Positions 24,980 through 35,100 of a stretch of 48,241 nt of DNA are shown here, one piece after another; position 1 is the stretch's first letter; each line of letters starts with the position of its first letter. The stretch lies in contig VGNX01000009.1 in the NCBI GenBank assembly GCA_016865855.1, positions 1 to 48,241 of the forward strand, in the 5' to 3' direction. The position numbers and the translations under genes were made by a program. The notes below the pieces were generated by a model, which saw only the letters and a list, made by a program, of their open reading frames with translations, ran no database searches and was not told the origin of the DNA. Source of the DNA: Chloroflexota bacterium (GTDB taxonomy: Bacteria > Chloroflexota > Dehalococcoidia > GIF9 > UBA5629).

Positions 24980-26839
24980 ATGTTTGGCTACATGGGAAAG
25001 ATTCTGAAGGTTGATTTGTCAAAGTCTAATATCTCAGAGGAAGTCCCTCCAGAGGATGCGCGCAAAATGTTCCTGGGCGGGAGTGGACTGGCAACCAAAT
25101 ACCTTTTCGATGAAGTGCCAAAAGGTGCCGACCCGCTAGGCCCAGAAAATGCCCTCATATTTATGACCGGGCCTTTGACCGGGACAGAGTCTCCAAGTGC
25201 TGGAAGATATTGCGTAGTCTCCAAGTCGCCGCTGACTGGTTTTTGGGGAGAGGCAAACTCGGGTGGCAATTGGGGGGTGCATCTCAAAGGTTCAGGCTTT
25301 GACGGGATTGTTTTCAAAGGTATCTCGCCAGAGCCAGTCTACCTTGTAATTGACGAGGGGAACGCCAAGCTTAGAGATGCAAAGAATATCTGGGGCAAAG
25401 GTGTTGCTGAAACCAACAGATTAATCAAAGAAGAACTGGGTGAAGAGTTCCAAGTTGCTTGTATTGGCATAGCTGGTGAGAATCTAGTCAGATATGCTTG
25501 CGTTATTAACGACCTTCACCGGGCACCTGGAAGATGCGGCATGGGGACTGTAATGGGCTCGAAGCGCTTAAAGGCCATCGCTGTCAGAGGGGCAAAGCCA
25601 ATCGAGGTAGCAAACAAAGAAGTCTTCACCAAAGTCTCAAAGACAAATTATGACCTGGTTAATGAAAGTATGTTGAAGATTACCCTTGAAACGTTTGGAA
25701 CGTCTATGGCCACTGATTTGGTGAATGTCAGAGGTGGATTTCCTACCAGGAACTGGCAAACCGGGGTTTTTCCAGACATAGAGAAAATAAGCGGAATTAC
25801 ATTTGGAACTTCTGAACTTCTGGTAGACAGAAAACACTGCTATGCCTGCCCAATTAGCTGTGGAAGAGTAAGTGTAGTTAAGACCGGTCCCTATGCTTGC
25901 AAGGGAGAGGGACCGGAATATGAAACAATCGGGGCTTTTGGCGGCATGTGCGCAGTTGAAAGCTTAGAAGCCATCACCCTGGCACATAATTTGTGTGATG
26001 ACTACGGCCTAGATGTAATTTCTGCTGGCAGTTCAGTAGCTTTCGCTATGGAATGTTACGAGAAGGGAGTATTAACAAAGTCCCAAACTGACGGATTAGA
26101 GTTAGAATTCGGAAATCCTGATGTTATTATTCAGCTTGTACATAAGATAGCCAAGAGGGAAGGCATCGGAGATTTGTTAGCTGAAGGGACGAAAAGGATG
26201 GCAGAGAAGCTGGGCAAAGGAACGGAAAGATTCGCTATGCATGTCAAAGGTCTGGAGATGCCGGCTTATGACCCTAGGGCAGCCAAAATGTGTGGATTGG
26301 GATTTGCTACGGCGAATCGTGGTGGCGACCATATTACAGCTTATGTTGAAGGCCCAACCTTCATGGACATCCCCTTCCTCTGTGTCGAGGATAGCAAAAT
26401 TGAAGATCCGCTTGTAGAAAACCCAGCCGAGGCCAAAGTTCTAAAGGATTTAGAGGACGCCCTTACTGTTTTTGATGCCATGGGGACGTGCAAGTTTATG
26501 GGCATGGCTCTGGCTACGGAAGACTGGGTTGATATGATAGCCAATTGCGTCGGCTGGAAATTCGATGTCAGCGATTTCAGAAAGCTTGGGGAGAGGATTT
26601 ATAATCTGGCAAGAGCTTTCAGTGTAAGAGAAGGGTTGACAAGAGCTGATGATAGTCTTCCCAAGCGCCTACTAGAAGACCCACTCCCTGAAGGTGCTGC
26701 CCAAGGACATAAAGTGGAGAAGCTGGGGCAGATGTTAGATGCCTATTACGGATTCCGCGGCTGGGATAAAAAGACCGGCAAGCCGACCCCGGAAAAGCTC
26801 AAGGAGCTGGGTCTGGATTACGTAATCGGCAAAATTTAA
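24980..26839 (+). CDS. aldehyde ferredoxin oxidoreductase (AOR family)
   Basis: The 619-residue protein is a second AOR, clearly related to that at 234-2078 but not a recent duplicate. It has the cofactor region RYCVVSKSPLTGFWGEANSG, the cluster Cys in HCYACPISCGR near residue 292, and the fourth Cys in DAMGTCKFMG near residue 500. The ATG at 24980 follows AAAGGAGGTG; a GTG at 24971 inside that site is unlikely. It lies between the alcohol dehydrogenase and an acyl-CoA ligase, fitting oxidation of an aldehyde followed by CoA activation of the acid, with electrons to ferredoxin. Confidence 0.94.
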   Translation: MFGYMGKILKVDLSKSNISEEVPPEDARKMFLGGSGLATKYLFDEVPKGADPLGPENALIFMTGPLTGTESPSAGRYCVVSKSPLTGFWGEANSGGNWGVHLKGSGFDGIVFKGISPEPVYLVIDEGNAKLRDAKNIWGKGVAETNRLIKEELGEEFQVACIGIAGENLVRYACVINDLHRAPGRCGMGTVMGSKRLKAIAVRGAKPIEVANKEVFTKVSKTNYDLVNESMLKITLETFGTSMATDLVNVRGGFPTRNWQTGVFPDIEKISGITFGTSELLVDRKHCYACPISCGRVSVVKTGPYACKGEGPEYETIGAFGGMCAVESLEAITLAHNLCDDYGLDVISAGSSVAFAMECYEKGVLTKSQTDGLELEFGNPDVIIQLVHKIAKREGIGDLLAEGTKRMAEKLGKGTERFAMHVKGLEMPAYDPRAAKMCGLGFATANRGGDHITAYVEGPTFMDIPFLCVEDSKIEDPLVENPAEAKVLKDLEDALTVFDAMGTCKFMGMALATEDWVDMIANCVGWKFDVSDFRKLGERIYNLARAFSVREGLTRADDSLPKRLLEDPLPEGAAQGHKVEKLGQMLDAYYGFRGWDKKTGKPTPEKLKELGLDYVIGKI

Positions 26840-26850
26840 TATACCACATA

Positions 26851-26942
26851 TGTAGCCTCGACCCTTTAGGGTCGAGCTCACGAGGCTAAAGCCTCATGGC
26901 TACATGAAAAAATATGACAAGGCTAAAGCCTCACTGCTACAT
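26851..26942. repeat. palindromic repeat cluster
   Basis: TGTAG at 26851 leads into arms CTCGACC/GGTCGAG around CTTTAG (26857-26876), then CGAGG/CCTC around CTAAAG and the inverted flank GGCTACAT. A second partial unit, GGCTAAAGCCTC...GCTACAT, follows at about 26921-26942. The cluster lies between the AOR stop and the ligase start. Confidence 0.75.
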
Positions 26943-26978
26943 CTTGGTAAAAAATCTCAAAATATAGGGGGTGAGAAG

Positions 26979-28661
26979 ATGGTTTCTTTGGCTGATAAAC
27001 CCTGGCTCAGGAGTTATAAGTTAGGGCCATATAAGCTTCCGCAGACAAAACAACCCTACCCCAGGATGACTGTTAATAGCCTTCTGGAGGCTACGGCGGC
27101 TGAGTATCCTGATAATCCGGCGTGTTTCTATCTGGGAAACGAAATGAGTTATAAAGACTTGAAGCTGGAGGCGGATAGGTTGGCAGCTGCTCTTGCCGCT
27201 TTGGGTATTAAGAAAGGTGACAAAGTAGCCACAATCCTGCCAAATTGCCCACAGTACCTCATTGGCGATTTCGGGATACTGGAAGCTGGAGCGGTGCATG
27301 TTCCGTGCAGCGTGTTGCATAGGGCGGCTGATTTGATATATGAGATCGGTGACTCTGGAGCTGAGACGGTAATTTGCTCTGAGATGTCTCTGGAGCTGGT
27401 TAATTCCATAAAAGATAAAACCAAAATCAAGAGAATAATCCTCACCTCACTTATGGACTATTCGCTGGAGAAGCCGGAGGCAAAACAAATACCGGGCACG
27501 TATCAAATTCGTGATTTGATAGCCAGTCATGAGCCAAAGCCTCCGGAGGTTGAAATCGACCCAGTGGATGATTTAGCCGTTCTTGTCTTCACCGGTGGAG
27601 CTACCGGACTGCCGAAAGGTGTAATGTTAACCCATCACAATCGGCTGGTGGCTATAACCCATATTATCTGGTACATCGAGCCATTGAAGGTGGGGGTTAA
27701 AGGAAAGACTTCCATAATGATGCCGATTCCGCTTTTTCACCAGTATGGGCATCTCATGATGCACTTCGCTGTTTATTGGGGGCTCAAGATATATTTGCTT
27801 CCCGACCCAAGAGACATTGATACGCTTTTTCAGATGTTGACAAAATATCGTCCTTTTATGTGCGCCTGTGTGCCGACTCAATACTCGAGGCTGGTTTCGA
27901 AAGGGCTGGGAAGGATAAACACCATGTTCATGTCCGGTGCCGCTGCCTTGGCACCAGAAATCGCTCAGAAGTTCAAGCAGCAAACGGGCATGCCGATAAC
28001 GGAGGCTTACGGTTTGACGGAGACAGGTGGCGGCACCCATATTAACCTCTCGTCTTTTTCAAAAATCACTGGTTTTATAGCTGCCGAAAAGCTTGGTTCT
28101 ATAGGTCTACCAATGCCAGATACAGAAGTCAAAATAATAGACCTGGAGACAAACGAGGAGGCTGCTCCCGGGAAAGAAGGAGAGCTGTGGGTTCGCGGGC
28201 CGCAGGTAATGAAAGGTTACTGGCCTGAAGCGGGCAAAGGGCTGGTTGATGGCTGGCTGGCCACCGGTGATGTGGTGAGAATGGATGATGTTGGCTATTT
28301 CTACATTACGGACCGCGTTAAGGATATGGCAAATGTGTCCGGACTTAAAGTCTATACCAGGCTGGTTGATGATGTGCTTTATGAGCATCCAGCGGTTGCT
28401 GATGGTGTAGCCATCGGAATTCCAGACCCTGAGCGCCCGGGCAGCGATAGGATTAAGGCTTTCATAAGATTGAAACCGGAGTACGAGGGGAAGGTAACCG
28501 CTGAAGATATAATCGGCCATTGCCGTGAAAAGCTACCACCTTACTCTGTGCCGAAGTTCGTTGAGTTCAGGAAAGAGTTGCCTCTCACCGTGACAGAGAA
28601 GATCTTCAAGAGGCAATTAAGGGAGGAGGAGATAGCTAAGATGAAAGCCCAAGCGGAGTAG
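26979..28661 (+). CDS. AMP-dependent acyl-CoA synthetase/ligase
   Basis: The 560-residue protein belongs to the ANL adenylating enzymes. The P-loop-like A3 motif is FTGGATGLPKGVML, with Gly-Gly-Ala in place of the usual Ser-Gly-Thr. It also has YGLTETGG (A5), the hinge ATGDVVRMDDVGYFYITDR (A7-A8 region) and the catalytic Lys in TVTEKIFKRQL. It activates a carboxylic acid as acyl-AMP and then acyl-CoA. The ATG at 26979 follows GGGGGTGA; the upstream open frame is repeat-derived. It probably takes the acid made by the adjacent AOR. Confidence 0.92.
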   Translation: MVSLADKPWLRSYKLGPYKLPQTKQPYPRMTVNSLLEATAAEYPDNPACFYLGNEMSYKDLKLEADRLAAALAALGIKKGDKVATILPNCPQYLIGDFGILEAGAVHVPCSVLHRAADLIYEIGDSGAETVICSEMSLELVNSIKDKTKIKRIILTSLMDYSLEKPEAKQIPGTYQIRDLIASHEPKPPEVEIDPVDDLAVLVFTGGATGLPKGVMLTHHNRLVAITHIIWYIEPLKVGVKGKTSIMMPIPLFHQYGHLMMHFAVYWGLKIYLLPDPRDIDTLFQMLTKYRPFMCACVPTQYSRLVSKGLGRINTMFMSGAAALAPEIAQKFKQQTGMPITEAYGLTETGGGTHINLSSFSKITGFIAAEKLGSIGLPMPDTEVKIIDLETNEEAAPGKEGELWVRGPQVMKGYWPEAGKGLVDGWLATGDVVRMDDVGYFYITDRVKDMANVSGLKVYTRLVDDVLYEHPAVADGVAIGIPDPERPGSDRIKAFIRLKPEYEGKVTAEDIIGHCREKLPPYSVPKFVEFRKELPLTVTEKIFKRQLREEEIAKMKAQAE

Positions 28662-28692
28662 CTGTCTTTCGGAGTGTGTGAATAGTTTTTTA

Positions 28693-28909
28693 ATGTAGTG
28701 CAACCCTTTAAGGTCGCCTTGGGTGGGGCTAAAGCCCCGCCGCTACATTTGTAATCAACCTCATGGGTTATATTTAGCAAAAATGTAGGGACAGACCTTT
28801 AGGTCTGTCCGCACTCGGACTGGACTTGAGGTTCGCCGTTCATGAAATCGAGGTAGCCACGACATTTTAGTGGTGTGTTCAGCGAGGCTAAAGCCTCGCA
28901 GCTACATTA
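28693..28909. repeat. composite palindromic repeat cluster
   Basis: Three units are visible. The first (28693-28750) has the decayed arms CAACC/GGTCG and then GGGGCT/AGCCCC. The second (28784-28810) has TGTAGGGACAG with arms GACAGAC/GTCTGTC around CTTTAG. The third (28850-28909) ends with arms GCGAGG/CCTCGC around CTAAAG (28882-28899) and the flank GCTACATT. No gene is present between 28662 and 28956. Confidence 0.75.
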
Positions 28910-28956
28910 GTGAATTAAATAATCCCATAATCTCTTTCAGGAAGGTGCATAAATAA

Positions 28957-30069
28957 ATGCCGAGTTACGAAGATTTAGAATCTAAAGTAATAGACACCGG
29001 TATATGTACAGTCTGCGGGGCATGCCTTTTAGCCTGCCCCACCTCTCATGTTAAGTATATTGAGGGGAAGCCGAGGAGACCCAAGAGGACAATGGACTGT
29101 GTCGGCTGTAGCACGTGCTACGAAGCTTGCTATATGTTCAGGCACGGCTTGATAAAGGACATAGAGGGGAGCATTCTGGGTTGGGGGAAGAAGGACAGCG
29201 TTGGGATATACAAGCGTATCGTGGCGGCAAGGACAATGGAGCAAAACATTGAAAAAGCTTGCCAGGATGGCGGAATCGTAACTACGCTGTTAATCTATGC
29301 GCTGGACAGGGGCATCATAGACGGGGCTTTGGTAGTTGGTAAAGACGCCTGGATGCCGGTAGCCTGTATCGCCAAAACCAGAGACGAGATTATATTATCG
29401 GCAGGCACCAAATACGGGGTGGTGCCGGTGTTGAAGGAGCTGAGGTCTGCCGTTGTCGACCATGGTCTCAGGAAAATCTGCGTCGTAGGCTCGCCCTGCC
29501 ATATTCAATCTGCAAGATACCTTAAGCACAAAGGGCTGCCATTGGCCTCGTCGGTTAAACTCACCGTGGGCTTGTTCTGCCGCGAGAATTATGACTACCA
29601 GTGCATAACGGAGAAAGCCAGGGGGAAAGGGCTCAATATTAACCAGATAGACAAGTTCAATGTTGCGGAGGAGTTCAATATATATGCTGGTGGGAAGAAA
29701 TTATCCTTTCCTATAACCGAGGTTAAGAGCTGTGTCCCTAAGCACTGCGTGGTTTGCGAAGATTTCGCTGGCGAACTGGCTGATGTCTCCATCGGTAGCG
29801 ATGGCTCACCCGAAGGATGGTCGACGGTTATCATCAGAACTGAAGAAGGGGAGGCTGTTTTTTCGGGTCTTGAAAGAGAAGGGCTTATAGAAACAGAGGC
29901 AGTAGGGGGGCTGGTTTACATAAGGGAAATAGCCCAGAGGAAAAGGGAGAAGGGGAAGCAGACGAAGGACATATTCAAATTGAAAGAAGAGGGGCTGGAT
30001 AAGAAAGAGATTGCGGCCAAACTTGGGATAACAGAGGAGAGAGTATCCCACAGGCTGGAGGGACTATAG
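28957..30069 (+). CDS. FrhB-like coenzyme F420 hydrogenase/dehydrogenase beta subunit with C-terminal HTH
   Basis: The 370-residue protein has two N-terminal [4Fe-4S] motifs, CTVCGACLLACP and CVGCSTCYEACY. The FrhB domain follows, with QDGGIVTTLLIYALD, GTKYG, VGSPCHIQSARYL, GLFCREN and CEDFAGELADVSIGS. Family members bind FAD and a [4Fe-4S] cluster and move electrons between ferredoxin, F420 or other partners. The last 35 residues (LKEEGLDKKEIAAKLGITEE, then RVSHRLEG) form a helix-turn-helix of the sigma/LuxR kind, not usual in FrhB. AGGAAGGTG precedes the ATG. It may serve as electron acceptor or donor for the AOR. Confidence 0.88.
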   Translation: MPSYEDLESKVIDTGICTVCGACLLACPTSHVKYIEGKPRRPKRTMDCVGCSTCYEACYMFRHGLIKDIEGSILGWGKKDSVGIYKRIVAARTMEQNIEKACQDGGIVTTLLIYALDRGIIDGALVVGKDAWMPVACIAKTRDEIILSAGTKYGVVPVLKELRSAVVDHGLRKICVVGSPCHIQSARYLKHKGLPLASSVKLTVGLFCRENYDYQCITEKARGKGLNINQIDKFNVAEEFNIYAGGKKLSFPITEVKSCVPKHCVVCEDFAGELADVSIGSDGSPEGWSTVIIRTEEGEAVFSGLEREGLIETEAVGGLVYIREIAQRKREKGKQTKDIFKLKEEGLDKKEIAAKLGITEERVSHRLEGL

Positions 30070-30149
30070 TAATAAATCCCAAGTTCCAAGTTCCAAACAA
30101 TACCAAAATTCGGACTCTCCAAATTCAAGGGTTTTTAGCAGTTCACTTG

Positions 30150-30285
30150 TCATCGCGAGGAGCAATAGCGACGAAGCAATCCCCGGGTAAGTAAGTGTGA
30201 GATTGCTTCGCGGAGTTTAGCCTGAGCAGATTCTTCGGTCGCTCTGCTCTCTCAGAATGACAAAAACGAAGGGCTCGCAATGAGA
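30150..30285. repeat. REP-like repeat cluster, mixed units
   Basis: GTCATCGCGAGGAGCAATAGC starts near 30150 (written here in part) and is followed by AGATTGCTTCG and the inverted end CTCAGAATGAC and GGGCTCGCAATGAG. It joins halves of the GTCATTGCGAG and GTCATTCTGAG families. It lies in a noncoding stretch after the FrhB-like gene, preceded by simple AT-rich sequence. Confidence 0.7.
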
Positions 30286-30362
30286 TTCTTGATGTTTTGG
30301 TCCTTTGTATTTGGGGTTTTTGGATTTGTTTAGAATTTAGAAATTAGGATTTAGGATTTCCG

Positions 30363-30432
30363 CAAATGTAGCTACGAGGCTTTAGCCTCGCCCAGGATGC
30401 TACCCTAGGGCAACACTGAAAGGTCGCAGCCA
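30363..30432. repeat. palindromic repeat unit
   Basis: AATGTAGCTA leads into arms CGAGG/CCTCG around CTTTAG (30375-30390), then a decayed GCTACCCTAGGGCAAC and AGGTCGCAGCCAT. The unit ends directly at the broken reading frame at 30435, so it may have been inserted into that gene. Confidence 0.6.
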
Positions 30433-30434
30433 TA

Positions 30435-30830
30435 TTGGTTGGTATTACACCATCCCCGACACAGACTTTGTCTGCCGGTGGTGCCATAACCTTCATCTTA
30501 AACTTTAGCAAGCAAGCTGCTGGTACTATAACAGTCAGAGCCGTTATCGCTGGTTCGGAGTGGTCAGGAGCGGTCAATTATACTATGGTCGGACCTTATG
30601 TGATTCCGGATATTCAGTACCTGAGACCTTTAACAACTTACCTACTGGAACTTATACCGTGAGCTACACCTCTGGCGGTCTTCACTCGGCAGTATTAGAG
30701 AAAATCACTCCAGTGCCAACACAGGTCTTGCCTCCGGGTGGTAACCTGAGACATTTATTTTGTATTTTGTCCCTGTGCTGGAAGGGGGGACGGAATAATA
30801 AGAAGTGGCCCTTTTAAAGGTCACTTAAGA
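30435..30830 (+). pseudogene. decayed gene with repeated beta-sandwich-like modules
   Basis: Pieces in different frames join into one protein. GITPSPTQTLSAGGAITFIL and ITVRAVIAGSEWSGAVNYT come first. A shift near 30620 leads to PETFNNLPTGTYTVSYTSGG and ITPVPTQVLPPGGN. A second shift near 30743 leads to PETFILYFVPVLEGGTE and a stop. Two copies of an ITPxPTQxLxxGG module show that it was a repeated, probably cell-surface, domain. At least two frameshifts and a missing 5' end mean it is not functional. Confidence 0.55.
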
Positions 30831-31014
30831 GCGATTTGGTAGCCCAAGTTGTTCAATATATAGAACTTTTAGGGCAACCTTTGCCTTTGTCTGAGTTCGA
30901 GTCCACTAAGGTGGGGGACACTGGACAGTTCCCGAACTCGTATTTGAGAAGAAACAATTTATTCCAGCCTTGCAGCAACTCCTTGTCTTTTCTCAAGAGG
31001 ACCGTTCAAAACGT

Positions 31015-31031
31015 CCGTCAGTCCGTGACGG
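31015..31031 (-). terminator. hairpin downstream of katG
   Basis: CCGTCA at 31015-31020 and TGACGG at 31026-31031 form a 6-bp stem with a 5-nt loop, about 75 bp after the katG stop on the minus strand, followed by ACGTTTTG. The T-run is weak. The 30831-31104 stretch otherwise holds no gene; GAGTTCG (30893-30899) and CGAACTC (30933-30939) form a longer imperfect inverted repeat of unknown role. Confidence 0.3.
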
Positions 31032-31104
31032 TTATCGCTTCCTGATCATCTGATTTGCAGTTCAGAATATGCTTCAGAAGCTCCCGAAGACGTTTATGCT
31101 ACGA

Positions 31105-33276
<2,172 letters not shown>

Positions 33277-33323
33277 CTATTTCCTCCTCTATAGATTAAT
33301 TTAGAATTATGTGTCGCTTACCG

Positions 33324-33902
33324 TTAGTAATTTTCAGCAAGAAGTTCGTAATACGCCTGTGCATGTTTGCAGGCAGGGCATTCTTTCGGCGCTTCCGGAC
33401 CTTCGTGGGTATAGCCGCAGTTTGTGCAGTGCCACTTCACAGGGGCTTTCTTCTTGAAGACCTCGCCTTTTACAATGTTTGCAGCCAGCTTACGGTAGCG
33501 CCCTTCGTGGAACTCCTCCACCTCAGCGATTTCCTTGAAGGAGGTCGCTATCTCGGCGAAACCTTCTTTCCTGGCGATTTGTTCGAAGTCGGCGTAAATA
33601 ATGCTCCATTCCATCTTTTCACCGTCCGCCGCGGCTTCCAGGTTAGCTTTCGTATTTCCGATGATCCCAGCCGGGTACGCAGCTGTAATTTCCAGATCAC
33701 CGCCTTCGAGGTATTTGAAGAAAACCTCAGCGTGTTCCTTCTCATTCCCTGCTGTTTCAGTGAAGACGTTGGCGATTTGCTCGTAGCCTTCATTGCGAGC
33801 AACGCTGGCGAAGAATGTATAACGGTTCCTTGCTTGTGATTCACCGGCAAATGCCTTTAGAAGATTCTTTTCCGTCTGGGTACCTTTGATAGATTTGCTC
33901 AT
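33324..33902 (-). CDS. rbr: rubrerythrin
   Basis: The 192-residue protein has a four-helix di-iron domain with Glu/His ligands in FAGESQARNRYTFFA, AGNEKEHAEVFFK and EVEEFHEGRYRKL. A C-terminal rubredoxin-like domain follows with WHCTNCGYTHEG and ECPACKHAQAYYEL. It reduces hydrogen peroxide to water using electrons from rubredoxin or similar partners. AAAAGGAGGAATAG lies just upstream of the ATG. It lies between perR and katG on the same strand, a standard peroxide-defence unit in an anaerobe. Confidence 0.97.
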   Translation of the reverse strand: MSKSIKGTQTEKNLLKAFAGESQARNRYTFFASVARNEGYEQIANVFTETAGNEKEHAEVFFKYLEGGDLEITAAYPAGIIGNTKANLEAAADGEKMEWSIIYADFEQIARKEGFAEIATSFKEIAEVEEFHEGRYRKLAANIVKGEVFKKKAPVKWHCTNCGYTHEGPEAPKECPACKHAQAYYELLAENY

Positions 33903-33925
33903 TCAGTATCTATTCCTCCTTTTTA

Positions 33926-34312
33926 TTATTTTGATGGTTGTTGACATTCTTTACATAAACCGCGAAATTCAGTTTGATGGTGTGAGATTTTGAAGCCAGT
34001 CCTTTCAGCCACTTTTTTATCGATTTCATTATTCACCGGCTCGTCTAAATCAAAAACCTGTCCACATCTCTCACATCTGAAGTGGTAGTGACTATGTCGC
34101 TTAACTTCAAATCTGCTCAAGGTACCATTAAGGTTAAGTACTGCGATAGATCCATCTTCCTGCAAGACTTGAAGGTTACGATAAACGGTTCCCTTGCTGA
34201 TATTGGGTATTTCTTTTTTTACCTCTTCATATATCTCATCAGCTGTGGGATGAGCTCTGGTATTTCTCAGTACTCTGAGGATTGCTTGTCTTTGTTTGGT
34301 TTCTCTACGCAT
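33926..34312 (-). CDS. perR: Fur-family peroxide regulator, PerR-like
   Basis: The 128-residue regulator has a winged helix (TADEIYEEVKKEIPNISKGT, VYRNLQVLQEDG) and a dimerisation domain with the metal motif HSHYHFRCERCG and a second Cys pair in GLCKECQQ. The four Cys form the structural zinc site. The PerR assignment rests on the operon with rbr and katG. No Shine-Dalgarno sequence is seen; the ATG lies about 14 nt from the expected transcription start. It probably represses its own operon through the palindrome at 34322-34334. Confidence 0.9.
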   Translation of the reverse strand: MRRETKQRQAILRVLRNTRAHPTADEIYEEVKKEIPNISKGTVYRNLQVLQEDGSIAVLNLNGTLSRFEVKRHSHYHFRCERCGQVFDLDEPVNNEIDKKVAERTGFKISHHQTEFRGLCKECQQPSK

Positions 34313-34321
34313 ATTATCAGT

Positions 34322-34361
34322 ATTAGTTCCTAATTTTATTTAATTTCATCTTATTTGTCAA
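34322..34361 (-). promoter_or_regulatory. perR-rbr-katG promoter with overlapping palindromic operator
   Basis: On the minus strand TTGACA (34356-34361) and TAAAAT (34333-34338) are separated by exactly 17 bp, close to the sigma-70 consensus. A perfect palindrome ATTAG-TTC-CTAAT lies at 34322-34334, overlapping the -10 edge and the transcription start. That is where an autoregulating PerR would bind. The palindrome is not the Bacillus Per box, so the family-specific site would be new. Confidence 0.6.
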
Positions 34362-34700
34362 GTACCTGCTCCAACCAGATGTGTGGTTTTGGGAATAACA
34401 TCTTAATGTTACGAGTGGAAAATTAAGAAATTCGACCTCTTCATTAAAATCGAAGCTGAAGTAAGGTAGTGATATTACCTAAGTAGTGGGGCTTAATGGA
34501 CGGAAAGAAGAACTTTTGTCCTGTTCTTCCGCCTCATCATATAGAATGTCGTCTGCTCTAATTGTAGAAACGAAGTGCTGTCAAGTGCAAGTGTTGATCC
34601 TTAAAGGGTCCAGATATAACGATTCGATATAAGGTGCAGCAAACAGCGTGGACAAATTTATACCAAAATTAGCTACGATTTGTAAACTTTTGCAAGCAGT
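34362..34700. other. noncoding stretch between perR and tRNA-Glu
   Basis: About 340 bp without a credible gene on either strand. I see no repeats of the families found elsewhere in the window. Some AT-rich segments near 34400-34450 could hold further regulatory sites. Confidence 0.5.
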
Positions 34701-34777
34701 TGGTAGCGCATACCGGATTCGAACCGGTGATCTCCGCCTTGAGAGGGCGGCGTCCTAAACCCCTAGACGAATGCGCC
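34701..34777 (-). tRNA. tRNA-Glu (CTC)
   Basis: Read on the minus strand, GGCGCAT at the 5' end pairs with ATGCGCT at the 3' end (one G-U), followed by discriminator A and an encoded CCA. The D arm is GTCTAGGGGTTTAGGAC, the anticodon stem is CCGCC/GGCGG with loop CTCTCAA (anticodon CTC), and the T arm contains GGTTCGAATCC. These match tRNA-Glu. Confidence 0.95.
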
Positions 34778-34950
34778 GTATAACCCTGATTTATTAACTT
34801 GGCTGGGCACTCAGGACTCAAATCGAACTTTTTGCGCCCTGACCTAACTGCAAGACTGCGTGATTTACTCCGAAAATCCGAGCCATCTTCGCCCAAACCT
34901 TAGAAATTATATCAGGCATGGGCATAAACCCACAAAACTTGCATTTTGGG

Positions 34951-34959
34951 TGGTATAAT
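34951..34959 (+). promoter_or_regulatory. extended -10 element upstream of the FGase-like gene
   Basis: TGGTATAAT at 34951-34959 is a perfect extended -10 without a clear -35. It would give a leader of about 135 nt before the ATG at 35101. Confidence 0.35.
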
Positions 34960-35100
34960 AAAGGACAAATTTAACCTATTATACTCTACGCTAAATGGTG
35001 GTACAATTATCTAGGGTAAGTTAACCGCCCTTGCAGCCAATTGTTGATATTCAGCGTTTGTTTTTGATAGATCAGCGCACCGCAGAGGACGACGGTCACC

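Noticed and set aside
4110-30432. CRISPR array as explanation for the repeats
   Set aside because: The repeats are irregularly spaced, dispersed over many intergenic regions and lack uniform spacers or cas genes.
34669-34896. 75-codon minus-strand frame over tRNA-Glu
   Set aside because: It overlaps a complete tRNA gene and has no protein similarity.
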